NCBI RefSeq assembly: GCF_036013645.1
Contig: NZ_CP107869.1
Location: forward strand, 8,556,001 to 8,620,000
Origin: Streptomyces sp. NBC_00490
Lineage (GTDB): Bacteria; Actinomycetota; Actinomycetes; Streptomycetales; Streptomycetaceae
Reading direction: 5' to 3'
DNA: 64,000 bases
Shown: positions 34,564 through 42,914 of the stretch, in pieces
How the letters are laid out: each line of letters opens with the position of its first letter
Numbering within the stretch: the first letter of the stretch is position 1
Program-made: the position numbers and the translations under genes
The notes under the pieces: model-generated
Databases searched by the model: none
Told to the model about the DNA's origin: nothing
The model's input: only the letters and a program-made list of their open reading frames with translations

Positions 34564-36363
34564 TCACCGCCTCCGCATCCCCACGAACACCTCCGTCCAG
34601 AACCGCTGCTGCCGCTCCGACGCCCCCACGAGATACGTCGCCCGCAGCTTCGCCGGCAGCAGCGCGACCAGCCGGGCCACCACCGCGCGGTGCTTCTTCA
34701 GCTGGGACAGCTCCGCGTTGGCGAGGATCTGGTGGACGACATCGCTGTCGTCGCCGCCCTCGTCGGTGTGCGCGGCGGCGCGACGCAGCCGGGCCTCCCA
34801 CGCGTCGGCGTCACGGGCGAGCTCGCGCAGGCCCGTGACCTGGCGGCCCTTCAAGCGGTCCATGAGGGCAGTGAGCGGAACCGGCGCGTACTCGCCGTCG
34901 CCCAGATACACCGTGCCCATCTCCAGCGGCAGCCCGCGCCGGTGCAGCTTGATGAGCCGCTCCAGCGTGCGCTTGGTGATCCAGGCGCGGCCGTCGTCGT
35001 CGATGTCGTGCTTCCACCACTCCAGGACCGTCTCCGCGTCGGAACCGTAGTGGGCGAGCAGCCACTCGTTGGCCGGGATGTCCTGCGGTTCGACGGTCAG
35101 CGAGGCCGTGAAGCGCGTCGCCTGGGCGATGTTGTTCCGGGACACCAGAAGCTTGCGGCCGAGGTGGTACGGCGGGTTCTGGACGGCTATCTGGGCGCGC
35201 AGGTTCTCGATCCGCCGCCCGGCCAGCGACCACTCCTGGGTGATCTCCATGAGCTTGGCGAACGCGGCCTTGTCCTTGGGCCGGTTGTACTCGTCCCACA
35301 CGATCACCTTCGGATCCGGACCCGTGAAGTGCGCGGCGAGCAGGTTGTCCAGCGTGCCGTCCGCCGACGGGATCGGCGCGCACAGGTCCTCGACGTTGGT
35401 CACCGGCAGCGAGAAGTACAGCGCGTCCCGGCCGAGCCCCTCGCGCACCGTCTCCCGCACCAGCTCCGTCTTGCCGCACCCGGGAGGACCCTGGAGCAGC
35501 ACCGTCCAGCGGTTGCGCAGCGCGGCGCGCACCACCTGTCGGACCGGGTCGGGAATCGTCGAGGGGTTGGCCACGCCCACCGCCTCGGCGATCCGGTCCA
35601 GGATCTCGTGCGTAGGGTTCTGGCCGGGCTTGCCGTCCGGGCCCGGCTCCGCCAGCCGCAGCCGCTCCCCGTCGACCAGGGGCAGGCCCCAGCGCAGCGG
35701 GAAGCCCTCCTTCGCGTTGGCCAGGACATGGTCGAGGGTGCGCGGGGAGAGCCGCTCGCGCAGGGCGGGGGAGAGGGACGCCCACAGCGAGAACACCGGA
35801 CGCAGGTCCCACGGGCGGTACTTGGCCGCCAGGTGCTTGCGCCAGGACGTGTCGTTGGCCGTGATCCGTATCGTGACCATGCGGTCCAGGAGCGCGAGGT
35901 CGCCGCGCCGGGACGAGGTCTCCGCGAGCGACTCGTTGTCCGTCAGGAACACCCCGACGCAGCCCAGGGCCCGCAGATCGTGCTCGCCCAGCGTCCAGTT
36001 GCACGCGATCTGCATCAGCTGCGACTGGATGGTGTCGCCCGCCTGCAACGAGTCGTCGATGAGCAGCACGAACGGTGTGCCGGGCTTCAGCCGGCTCATC
36101 ACCAGCTGGCGCAGCACCAGTTCACCGGTGTGCGGATCGCGCACCGGCGCGTTGACGAGCAGATCGTCCGGCGTCAGGTTCGCCGCCGGCACGTACACCA
36201 GGGCGGTGTCCGGGTGGGCGCGGGCGAGGTGCGAGAAGAACGTCGCCGTCTTCCCGATGCCGTGCTCGCCGAAGATCTGGCCCGTCTGGCCCATGTCGAT
36301 CATCGCGTCGATGAAGGACTCGAGCCGCGAGACGGTCGTCGATTGCCTTGTTTCCGTGGTCAT
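34564..36363 (-). CDS. Tandem-AAA ATPase of the MoxR type
   Basis: A 599-aa protein with two AAA modules. Module 1: Walker A GEHGIGKT near residue 35 and Walker B FVLLIDDS near 103. Module 2: Walker A LLQGPPGCGKTE near 285 and Walker B KVIVWDEYNRPKD near 340. MoxR ATPases remodel proteins together with a VWA partner, and the VWA gene is immediately upstream: its TAA overlaps this ATG (TAATG). An upstream in-frame extension lacks support. The helical C-terminus ends TEVFVGMRRR. The target of the pair is unknown. Confidence 0.87.
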   Translation of the reverse strand: MTTETRQSTTVSRLESFIDAMIDMGQTGQIFGEHGIGKTATFFSHLARAHPDTALVYVPAANLTPDDLLVNAPVRDPHTGELVLRQLVMSRLKPGTPFVLLIDDSLQAGDTIQSQLMQIACNWTLGEHDLRALGCVGVFLTDNESLAETSSRRGDLALLDRMVTIRITANDTSWRKHLAAKYRPWDLRPVFSLWASLSPALRERLSPRTLDHVLANAKEGFPLRWGLPLVDGERLRLAEPGPDGKPGQNPTHEILDRIAEAVGVANPSTIPDPVRQVVRAALRNRWTVLLQGPPGCGKTELVRETVREGLGRDALYFSLPVTNVEDLCAPIPSADGTLDNLLAAHFTGPDPKVIVWDEYNRPKDKAAFAKLMEITQEWSLAGRRIENLRAQIAVQNPPYHLGRKLLVSRNNIAQATRFTASLTVEPQDIPANEWLLAHYGSDAETVLEWWKHDIDDDGRAWITKRTLERLIKLHRRGLPLEMGTVYLGDGEYAPVPLTALMDRLKGRQVTGLRELARDADAWEARLRRAAAHTDEGGDDSDVVHQILANAELSQLKKHRAVVARLVALLPAKLRATYLVGASERQQRFWTEVFVGMRRR

Positions 36364-37769
36364 TACCGCGATCCCGTGGTGACGCGATGGCAGTCCATCG
36401 CGGGTGTGTGCCTCTCGGGCCATTCGTCGCCGCCCTCCGTGATCAGCCAGATCCATTTGTCCGGCTCGGCGGGCGTGATCGCCGGCGCGTATCCGTCGGT
36501 GAGCACGACGACAGCGTCGGGGGTCTCCTCGAAACGCCGCCCGTTCACCTCCGTACGGCCCTCCACGTAGTCCGCAACGGCCTGGAAGCTCGTACCGCCA
36601 CCGCCGTAGACCCGCTCGCCCGGCACGAACGGCATCACCACGGCGTCGAAGGACAGCCAGTGCGCCTCAACGCCGTCGATCCTGCCCACGAGTTCGGTGA
36701 GCCAGGTGATCACATGGTGCGGCATCGAGCCCGAGGTGTCGTACGCGACGACCAGCACCTTGTCCCGCACCGGGCCGCGCCGCGCCAGCATCGGATCCTG
36801 GCCGAGGGCCGCGAGCATGGCGCCGCGCTTCTTCGGGTACACCAGCCGCTCACCGTCACGCAGTCTGGAGCCGAGGACGTCGACCAGCCAGCGCTGCCAC
36901 CAGTGGACCGTACGCGTGCGCGTGGTCTCGCCGCGCAGCATGCCCGCGCCCAGGTTCCCCCAGATCCGGGCCGCCCGGGCGTTGCCGCCCCGGGTGCGGT
37001 CCATGAGGTCGAGCAGCTCCCGCTCCGCGCCCGCGTGCCCGCGCCGGGCCGCCAGCAGGGAGTTGAGCAGCGCGGAGGAGGTCACCGCGTCGACGGTCTC
37101 CTGGTCGGCCGGGACGGGGGAGCCCTCCGAAAGACGCACGCACAGCCGGCGCTCCGGGACCGGCGGGCGGTGCATCCGCTTCAGCTCGCCATAAACCCGC
37201 AGGTCCGTCTCGGTGAACGTCTCGTACGACACCGGCTCCAGGCCGTGGGCCATGAGGTCCGCGCGGTAGCGGTCGTACACCTCGCGCGGGTCGATGCCGG
37301 TCGGCCGGCCGTCCAGCAGCGGCAGTTCGCGCCTGTCGAGCCGGATCAGTGCCACATGGTTGATGGACACCTCGGCGGCCAGTTCGAAGACCGGGTCCTC
37401 GTGCAGCTCGGGGTCGGCGAACAGATGGCGGTGCACGAGGTGGCGGGCCTCGTGGAACAGGACGAACTTCACGCCGTCCAGGCCGAGTCCGACGAAGAAG
37501 TCCGGGTTGAACAGCAGCAGACAGGTGCCGTCGCCGGACGCCACCACGGCCGCCGTGTCGATCGCGGTCGTCGGGATCTGGTGGTGGCACTTGGCGTACA
37601 GCCAGGACGCCACCGCCGACTGCGTCAGCCCGAAGTCCAGCAGCGCGGCCTCCTTGAGCCGCCGCGCCTCCGTCACCACCCCCGCATCCGCCGGGCGGTA
37701 CGCCTCCAGTGCCCTGCGGTCGCCGAGGTCCACCACCGGGGGACGCCGCCCCCGCTCTCCGTACGCCAT
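36363..37769 (-). CDS. VWA / putative metallopeptidase protein (DUF2201-like), MoxR partner
   Basis: A 468-aa protein. The N-terminal half carries FHEARHLVHRHLF, an HExxH zinc motif, followed by ELAAEVSINH as in the DUF2201 putative metallopeptidase family. The C-terminal half is a von Willebrand A domain with MIDAS DTSGSM near residue 345 and conserved VLTDG. MoxR-VWA pairs act like chelatase or chaperone complexes. ATG 37767-37769 has a G-rich upstream sequence as weak SD. First gene of the two-gene operon; the third tRNA lies 92 bp upstream on the opposite strand. Confidence 0.86.
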   Translation of the reverse strand: MAYGERGRRPPVVDLGDRRALEAYRPADAGVVTEARRLKEAALLDFGLTQSAVASWLYAKCHHQIPTTAIDTAAVVASGDGTCLLLFNPDFFVGLGLDGVKFVLFHEARHLVHRHLFADPELHEDPVFELAAEVSINHVALIRLDRRELPLLDGRPTGIDPREVYDRYRADLMAHGLEPVSYETFTETDLRVYGELKRMHRPPVPERRLCVRLSEGSPVPADQETVDAVTSSALLNSLLAARRGHAGAERELLDLMDRTRGGNARAARIWGNLGAGMLRGETTRTRTVHWWQRWLVDVLGSRLRDGERLVYPKKRGAMLAALGQDPMLARRGPVRDKVLVVAYDTSGSMPHHVITWLTELVGRIDGVEAHWLSFDAVVMPFVPGERVYGGGGTSFQAVADYVEGRTEVNGRRFEETPDAVVVLTDGYAPAITPAEPDKWIWLITEGGDEWPERHTPAMDCHRVTTGSR

Positions 37770-37841
37770 CCCGTGCCCCCCGTACTGGCCTGCCCCCGTG
37801 CCTCATTGGTACCAGGGCCCACCGACATCGGGCCAAGGCAT

Positions 37842-37847
37842 TACGAT
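37842..37847 (+). promoter_or_regulatory. Possible -10 box for the third tRNA
   Basis: TACGAT ends 14 bp before the tRNA at 37862, almost the same spacing as TAGGAT before the first tRNA. No clear -35. Confidence 0.45.
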
Positions 37848-37861
37848 CTGGCGTCAAGGGC

Positions 37862-37934
37862 GGGGTCGTAGCGCAGAGGCAGGCGCACCGGTCTCCAAAA
37901 CCAGAACACGCTGGTTCGAATCCAGCCGCCCCGC
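37862..37934 (+). tRNA. Atypical tRNA, anticodon CCA (Trp-type), imperfect acceptor stem
   Basis: It shares the D-arm sequence TAGCGCAGAGGCAG with the first tRNA and a TTCGAAT T loop with both. Anticodon loop CTCCAAA (anticodon 37895-37897); anticodon stem CCGGT/ACCAG has one C-A mismatch; T stem GCTGG/CCAGC is perfect. Acceptor GGGGTCG/CGCCCCG has two mismatches in this register, and a one-base shift gives a different imperfect stem. It may be a specialised or decaying tRNA. Confidence 0.68.
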
Positions 37935-37953
37935 CCCCCTGGGCCCCTGTCGG

Positions 37954-38793
37954 CTAGGCGATGGCGCCGGCGGTCACCACGAGTTCGGGCACGTTCCCGT
38001 GGAAGCTCTCCACCAGCTGGGCCAGCACCGCCCACGCCTCCTCACGGTCGCCCAAGTGCTCCCGGACCAGCGGGCGGAGCGCGTCCTCCGCCTCCTTGAC
38101 GCGGTTCGGGAACAGCACGTGCCCCATCGCGAACACCTCGAGGACGCGGATGGCCGGCCCCTCGGACGTCACGTACGCGGCGGGACCGTCGTACACGCCC
38201 GCTTGGCGGAGCCGGTGGGTGAACTTGGCGTGCGAGCCGAATCCCGCCCGCACGGAAGGCGGGCAGTCCGGGCGTACGGACAGCGCCCAGCGCGCGTAAC
38301 CCGGCAGTGGGTGCTCGCCGTCGGCCTCGCCGACGGTCTGCCAGTCGGCGCGCGTCAGCACCATGGACGCGGCGGCGCGTCCCGCGGCCATGGAATCCAC
38401 TTCGCGCAGGGAGCCGAGGAGGCCATGGCGGACGTAGCTCTCGGGGATCTCGTCCTCCGCCCCCCGGAGCGTGCGGTCGACGGGGAGGGTGCCGGTGCGG
38501 CCGGGACCGAACGGCACACCGCGCGCGATGGCCCTGCGCAGCCCGGAGTCGGTGCTGACGTACCTCCACACGACGGCGTTGAGCTCCGGATCGTCGTTCT
38601 CGAGAATCCACAGCGCCACCGAGGCCGGCAGGTGCGTCGCCCACGTCCATGCACGTCGCAACCGCGCCGCGGTGGCCTTGGGCCGCTCGGGAGAGGGCAG
38701 CCCGGTTCGTGCCCGTACCTGCTCGGCGGTCTCCCCGTCGACCAGGCCGAGCAGGGAGCCGACCGCCTGTTCCACCGTGCTGTTCTGCCGCAT
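37954..38793 (-). CDS. Unknown protein, helical, beside the tRNA island
   Basis: A 279-aa protein that I do not recognise. No signal peptide, membrane segment or catalytic motif. Segments such as ALWILENDDPELNAVVWRYV and RVKEAEDALRPLVREHLG suggest an all-alpha, HEAT-like fold. ATG 38791-38793; no clear SD. It converges on the third tRNA with a 19-bp gap and lies on the same strand as the VWA-MoxR pair. Membership in the island is possible but unproven. Confidence 0.6.
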   Translation of the reverse strand: MRQNSTVEQAVGSLLGLVDGETAEQVRARTGLPSPERPKATAARLRRAWTWATHLPASVALWILENDDPELNAVVWRYVSTDSGLRRAIARGVPFGPGRTGTLPVDRTLRGAEDEIPESYVRHGLLGSLREVDSMAAGRAAASMVLTRADWQTVGEADGEHPLPGYARWALSVRPDCPPSVRAGFGSHAKFTHRLRQAGVYDGPAAYVTSEGPAIRVLEVFAMGHVLFPNRVKEAEDALRPLVREHLGDREEAWAVLAQLVESFHGNVPELVVTAGAIA

Positions 38794-38817
38794 GGCCGCA
38801 TGATGCCGCAGACGGAA

Positions 38818-38854
38818 GCCGGCCCGCGCGGAAAATTTCTCCGCGCGGGCCGGC
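38818..38854 (-). terminator. Strong hairpin terminator after the desaturase gene
   Basis: A perfect 15-bp stem with arms 38818-38832 (GCCGGCCCGCGCGGA) and 38840-38854, loop AAATTTC. It lies 20 bp past the desaturase stop at 38875. Confidence 0.9.
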
Positions 38855-38874
38855 TCGTGTGCTCCCGGGTGACG

Positions 38875-39849
38875 TCAGCCGGCGGCGCGCGCCGCCATCC
38901 GCGCCTTGCGCGCGGCCAGCTTCTCGTCGAACTTGGAGGCCTCAGAGTCGAGAGCGCCCATGTACAGGCCGATCTCCTCCTGCGCCTTCTGTCCCTCGGG
39001 GCCGAGACCGTCGATGTCCATGACCTTCAGGAACCGCAGCACCGGCTGGATGACGTCGTCGTGGTGGATGCGCAGGTTGTACACCTCGCCGATCGCCATC
39101 TGCGCCGCGAACCGCTCGAAGCCGGGCATGCCGTGGCCGGGCATGCGGAAGTTGACGAGGACGTCGCGCACGGCCTGCATGGTCAGGTCGGGGGCCAGGT
39201 CGAACGCGGCCTTCAGGAGGTTGCGGTAGAAGACCATGTGGAGGTTCTCGTCGGTCGCGATGCGCGCCAGCATGCGGTCGCAGACCGGGTCGCCCGACTG
39301 GTGGCCGGTGTTGCGGTGCGAGACGCGGGTCGCCAGCTCCTGGAAGGCGACGTAGGCGACCGAGTGCAGCATCGAGTGCCGGTTGTCCGACTCGAAGCCC
39401 TCGCTCATGTGGGACATGCGGAACGCTTCCAGCTTGTCCGGGTCCACCGCGCGCGAGGCGAGGAGGTAGTCGCGCATCACGATGCCGTGGCGGCCCTCCT
39501 CGGCGGTCCAGCGGTGCACCCAGGTGCCCCAGGCGCCGTCGCGGCCGAAGAGCGAGGCGATCTCGTGGTGGTAGCTGGGGAGGTTGTCCTCGGTCAGGAG
39601 GTTCACCACGAGCGCGATGCGGCCGATCTCGGTGACCTTGGACTGCTGCTTGTCCCAGGCCTCGCCGTCCTCGAAGAAGCCGGGGAAGTTGCGGCCGTCG
39701 CTCCACGGCACGTACTCGTGCGGCATCCAGTCCTTGGTGACCTTGAGATGCCGGTTGAGTTCCTGCTCGACCACTTCCTCCAGGGCGTACAGCAGCTTGG
39801 CGTCGGTCCAGACGGAAGGGCTGCCGAGGTGAGGGGTGGCGATCGTCAC
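38875..39849 (-). CDS. Acyl-[acyl-carrier-protein] desaturase, di-iron
   Basis: A 324-aa ferritin-like desaturase of the FA_desaturase_2 family, related to mycobacterial DesA. Iron ligands are in EEGRH (117-121) and DENLH (200-204), with further Glu at about 88 and 171. It inserts a cis double bond in fatty acyl-ACP and sets membrane fluidity. GTG 39847-39849 follows GGAG at five bases; the longer frame covers the operator region and is not coding. Three phased palindromes 68-111 bp upstream suggest tight control by a TetR-type regulator. Confidence 0.9.
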   Translation of the reverse strand: MTIATPHLGSPSVWTDAKLLYALEEVVEQELNRHLKVTKDWMPHEYVPWSDGRNFPGFFEDGEAWDKQQSKVTEIGRIALVVNLLTEDNLPSYHHEIASLFGRDGAWGTWVHRWTAEEGRHGIVMRDYLLASRAVDPDKLEAFRMSHMSEGFESDNRHSMLHSVAYVAFQELATRVSHRNTGHQSGDPVCDRMLARIATDENLHMVFYRNLLKAAFDLAPDLTMQAVRDVLVNFRMPGHGMPGFERFAAQMAIGEVYNLRIHHDDVIQPVLRFLKVMDIDGLGPEGQKAQEEIGLYMGALDSEASKFDEKLAARKARMAARAAG

Positions 39850-39916
39850 GGGGACTCCAGGGGGACGTGTGACAAAGCTGAACAAACCGGCGAGCGGTTG
39901 CCGGCTCCTACGGAAC

Positions 39917-39960
39917 TTACGAAAGCGTAGGCTACGAATCCGTAGGTTACGAGACCGTAG
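39917..39960. promoter_or_regulatory. Three phased operator-like palindromes before the desaturase gene
   Basis: Three 14-bp units spaced exactly 15 bp apart: TTACG-AAAG-CGTAG (39917-39930), CTACG-AATC-CGTAG (39932-39945) and TTACG-AGAC-CGTAG (39947-39960). A weaker CTACG/TTACG pair lies beyond at 39908. The form YTACG-N4-CGTAG is that of TetR-family operators. The regulator gene is not in the immediate vicinity. Confidence 0.75.
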
Positions 39961-40015
39961 GTTAAACGCGCTGTAAAGATCCCTGATCAGCCCACGTTCC
40001 AGGGTGTACGCCAAA

Positions 40016-40042
40016 GGCCCCAGGACCGCAGGTCCCGGGGCT
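40016..40042 (-). terminator. Hairpin after the DDAH gene
   Basis: Arms GGCCCCAGGACC (40016-40027) and GGTCCCGGGGCT (40031-40042) with loop GCA, one mismatch and one wobble. It starts 24 bp past the DDAH stop. Confidence 0.7.
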
Positions 40043-40065
40043 GATCGAGTGATCCGCTCACCCGG

Positions 40066-40842
40066 TCAGGCGTACAGCTCCCGCATCCGGACCGAGAGGC
40101 ATGTCACACATCCCTCGAGCTTCTCGAACTCGCTGATGTCGACGACGACCGGCTCGTGGCCGAGGTCGGCGAGCAGTTCCGTCGTCTTCGGCGCGCTCGC
40201 CGAGATGAGCAGCTTATGGCCGCCGAGCAGCACGACGTGACCGCCGGCCTCCTCGGGCACCGACAGGAAGCGCGGGAAGAGCGAGGGCCGGTCCACCTTC
40301 GGGATGTGTCCGATCACCGTGCCGTCGGGGAGTGCGGTGACCGCCGACTTCAGATGCAGCACCTTGCTCACCGGCACCGCGACGACCCGCGCCCCGAGCG
40401 GTTCGAAGGCGGCCCGCAGCTGCTGCACGCCGGCCGCGTTGGTCCGGCCGCCGCGCCCGACGTAGATCGTGTCGCCGACCTTCAGGACGTCGCCGCCGTC
40501 GAGCGTGCCGGGCTCCCACACCCAGTTCACCGAGCAGCCGAGCGAGGCCACCGCCTCCTCGACGCCCGCGGTCTCCGGGCGCCGGGACTCGGCGCCGGGC
40601 CGGGTGATGAGCGCGACGTTCTTGTACATGACGACCGTGTCCTCGACGAACACGGAGTCCGGGCAGTCGTCGGCCGGATCCACCTCGACCGTGTCCCAGC
40701 CGTGCGCGCGCAGGGTCTCGACGTAGGCCTCCCACTGCTCGACCGCGAGATCGAGGTCGATCTTCTCGCGCTCGACGTGCGTCACCAGTCCTTCGGCGAG
40801 GCGCGGGCTGGGGCGGCGGACGAGGGCCTTCTTGCTGGGCAC
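40066..40842 (-). CDS. Dimethylarginine dimethylaminohydrolase (DDAH)-like amidinotransferase-fold enzyme
   Basis: A 258-aa enzyme of the guanidine-modifying superfamily. Nucleophile Cys248 is in EGCVTCLS, His163 is in VLHLKSAV, and acidic residues lie in LDGGDVL (about 114-120). DDAH hydrolyses methylated arginine to citrulline and dimethylamine; actinobacterial relatives also act on other guanidines. GTG 40840-40842 follows GGAG at six bases; the upstream part of the open frame is not conserved. Single-gene unit with its own terminator. Confidence 0.87.
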   Translation of the reverse strand: MPSKKALVRRPSPRLAEGLVTHVEREKIDLDLAVEQWEAYVETLRAHGWDTVEVDPADDCPDSVFVEDTVVMYKNVALITRPGAESRRPETAGVEEAVASLGCSVNWVWEPGTLDGGDVLKVGDTIYVGRGGRTNAAGVQQLRAAFEPLGARVVAVPVSKVLHLKSAVTALPDGTVIGHIPKVDRPSLFPRFLSVPEEAGGHVVLLGGHKLLISASAPKTTELLADLGHEPVVVDISEFEKLEGCVTCLSVRMRELYA

Positions 40843-41031
40843 GAGGAACTCCGTAACGGCGGCAGGGACGGCACCCCGGAAAAGCGGCACCGGTCAGCCA
40901 TCATGCAGGGCGGGCCCGCGTGCACAAAACCCCCGGTACCAGGCTGTGGCCCTCCTGAGATACGCGGCGGTAACCGGGCCCGGCGCCGTGAGCGGCTCAT
41001 TCGGCGGGTGCGCGGGCGCGGGCCGGGCGCC

Positions 41032-41061
41032 CGGGTGCCCTCCCGGCGGAAGGGGCACCCG
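41032..41061 (-). terminator. Hairpin after the ABC-F gene
   Basis: CGGGTGCCC (41032-41040) and GGGCACCCG (41053-41061) form a perfect 9-bp stem with a 12-nt loop, 17 bp past the ABC-F stop. Confidence 0.75.
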
Positions 41062-41078
41062 GAGCGCCGCGTACCCGG

Positions 41079-42692
41079 CTAGCCGACAGCCTCCGGCGTG
41101 GTTTCCCGCAGCTCCCCGTCCAGCAGCAGCCAGCGGGTGATGCCGATCGACTCCAGGAACGGCAGGTCGTGGCTGGCCACGATCAGCGCCCCCTCGTACG
41201 ACTCCAGCGCGGTCGTCAGCTGCCGCACGCTCGCCATGTCGAGGTTGTTCGTCGGCTCGTCCAGCATCAGCAGCTGCGGCGCCGGCTCGGCCAGCATCAG
41301 CGCGGCCAGCGCCGCCCGGAAGCGTTCGCCGCCGGACAGGGTCGCCGCCTGCTGGTCGGCGCGGGCGCCCCGGAACAGGAAGCGGGCGAGACGGGCCCGC
41401 ACCCGGTTGTTGGTGGCGCCCGGCGCGAACCGGGCCACGTTCTCGGCGACGCTGAGGTCGTCGTCGAGCACGTCCAGGCGCTGGGGCAGGAAACGCAGCG
41501 GCACATGTGCCGTCGCCTCGCCCGCCACCGGCTCCAGCTCCCCGGCGACGGTCCGCAACAGCGTCGTCTTGCCCGCGCCGTTGCGCCCGATCAGCGCGAT
41601 CCGCTCGGGTCCGCGCAGGTCGAAGCCGCCGCTCACCCGGGCCCCGTACGCCAGCTCCAGGTCCATGAGGGTCAGCACGTTCCGGCCCGGCGGTACGGCG
41701 GTGTACGGCAGCTCGACGCGGATCTCGTCGTCGTCCCGTACGGCCTCCACCGCCTCGTCCAGCCGTTCCCTGGCCTCGGCGAGCTTCTCCTCGTGCATGA
41801 TGCGGTGCTTGCCCGCGGACTCCTGCGCCGCGCGCTTGCGTGCCCCCATGACGATCTTCGGCTCGCGTTTCTGGTCCCACATCTTCTGCCCGTACCGCTT
41901 GCGGCGGGCCAACTTCATCTGGGCATCGGACAGTTCGCGCTTCTGTTTCTTCAGATCCGCCTCGGCGACCCGCATCATCCGCTCCGCGGCCTCCTGTTCG
42001 ACGGCGAGAGCCTCCTCGTAGGCGGAGAAGGTGCCGCCGTACCAGGTGACCTCGCCGGAGCGCAGATCGGCGATCTGGTCCACCAGGTCCAGGAGTTCAC
42101 GGTCGTGGCTGACCACGATCATGACGCCGGGCCAGGACGCGACGGCCGCGTAGAGGCGCCGGCGGGCGTACAGATCCAGGTTGTTCGTCGGCTCGTCCAG
42201 GAGCAGTACGTCCGGGCGGCGCAGCAGCAGCGCGGCCAGCCGCAGGAGCACCGACTCGCCGCCGGACACCTCGCCGATCGTGCGGTCCAACCCGATGTGG
42301 CCGAGGCCGAGTTCACCGAGCGTGGCCAGGGCGCGCTCCTCGACGTCCCAGTCGTCGCCGACGGTCTCGAAGTGCGCCTCCGCCACGTCGCCCGCCTCGA
42401 TGGCGTGCAGCGCGGCACGCCGGTCGGCGATGCCGAGCGCCTCGTCGACCTTCAGGGCGGTGTCGAGCGTGACGCTCTGCGGGAGGTAGCCCACCTCGCC
42501 CGCGACGCGCACGGCGCCGTCGGACGGGGTGAGTTCACCGGCGATCAGCTTCAACAGGGTGGACTTTCCCGACCCGTTGACGCCGACCAGCCCGGTCCGG
42601 CCCGGGCCGAAGGCGATGTCCAGGTCCTCGAAGACGGGTGTGCCGTCGGGCCAGGCGAAGGAGAGGGACGTGCAGGTGAGGGAAGTAGACAT
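41079..42692 (-). CDS. ABC-F ribosome-associated ATPase, probable antibiotic-resistance type
   Basis: A 537-aa cytoplasmic protein with two ABC domains and no membrane part. Walker A motifs GVNGSGKST (about 36-44) and GRNGAGKTT; signatures VSGGE and LSGGE; Walker B/D-loop LLLDEPTNNLD and LMLDEPTNNLD. The charged linker between them (KKQKRELSDAQMKLARRKRYG) is the tRNA/ribosome-contacting arm. ARE-type ABC-F proteins displace drugs from the ribosome. ATG 42690-42692. The long structured leader and consensus promoter upstream fit drug-induced control; the drug is unknown. Confidence 0.88.
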   Translation of the reverse strand: MSTSLTCTSLSFAWPDGTPVFEDLDIAFGPGRTGLVGVNGSGKSTLLKLIAGELTPSDGAVRVAGEVGYLPQSVTLDTALKVDEALGIADRRAALHAIEAGDVAEAHFETVGDDWDVEERALATLGELGLGHIGLDRTIGEVSGGESVLLRLAALLLRRPDVLLLDEPTNNLDLYARRRLYAAVASWPGVMIVVSHDRELLDLVDQIADLRSGEVTWYGGTFSAYEEALAVEQEAAERMMRVAEADLKKQKRELSDAQMKLARRKRYGQKMWDQKREPKIVMGARKRAAQESAGKHRIMHEEKLAEARERLDEAVEAVRDDDEIRVELPYTAVPPGRNVLTLMDLELAYGARVSGGFDLRGPERIALIGRNGAGKTTLLRTVAGELEPVAGEATAHVPLRFLPQRLDVLDDDLSVAENVARFAPGATNNRVRARLARFLFRGARADQQAATLSGGERFRAALAALMLAEPAPQLLMLDEPTNNLDMASVRQLTTALESYEGALIVASHDLPFLESIGITRWLLLDGELRETTPEAVG

Positions 42693-42914
42693 ACGGGCCT
42701 CGCGGTTGCTCGATGCGACAGGGGGCAAACGCGTATCGAGACACCTGGGACCAAGGGGGAGACAGACTCCGCGGGCATGAGAAGAGCCCTGCACCGGAGG
42801 ACGGCTCGAACGCCGAGGTCGCACGCAGCGCACACAGGTGATGTGTGACGCGGTGTCTCAGGACCTCAGACGAGCAACGTCCTTCTCCAATCGGCGGCAA
42901 CAGGACCGTCATAC
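42693..42914 (-). promoter_or_regulatory. Long 5' leader of the ABC-F gene, attenuator-like
   Basis: About 215 bases lie between the promoter and the ATG. Reading along the mRNA: a possible three-codon uORF, GAGACACC near 42860, a hairpin CACACA-TCACC-TGTGTG, then GGTGTCTC near 42740, which is fully complementary to GAGACACC. Alternative pairings of this kind are used for ribosome-mediated attenuation. No single structure is proven. Confidence 0.55.
42866..42877 (-). CDS. Possible regulatory uORF (3 codons, Met-Leu-Val)
   Basis: TTG CTC GTC TGA, preceded by GGAGAAGG (42881-42888). It begins about 32 bases after the predicted transcription start and ends just before GAGACACC, so a stalled ribosome here would change downstream pairing. 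It is too short to support by conservation. Confidence 0.35.
   Translation of the reverse strand: MLV

Noticed and set aside
39917..39960. Possible CRISPR-like or tandem repeat array
   Set aside because: Units are short palindromes with 1-bp gaps and varied centres, which fits protein-binding sites and not repeats with spacers.
42535..42912. A 125-codon frame that begins at the ABC-F promoter
   Set aside because: Its ATG lies at or before the predicted transcription start, and it runs on into the ABC-F gene in another frame.
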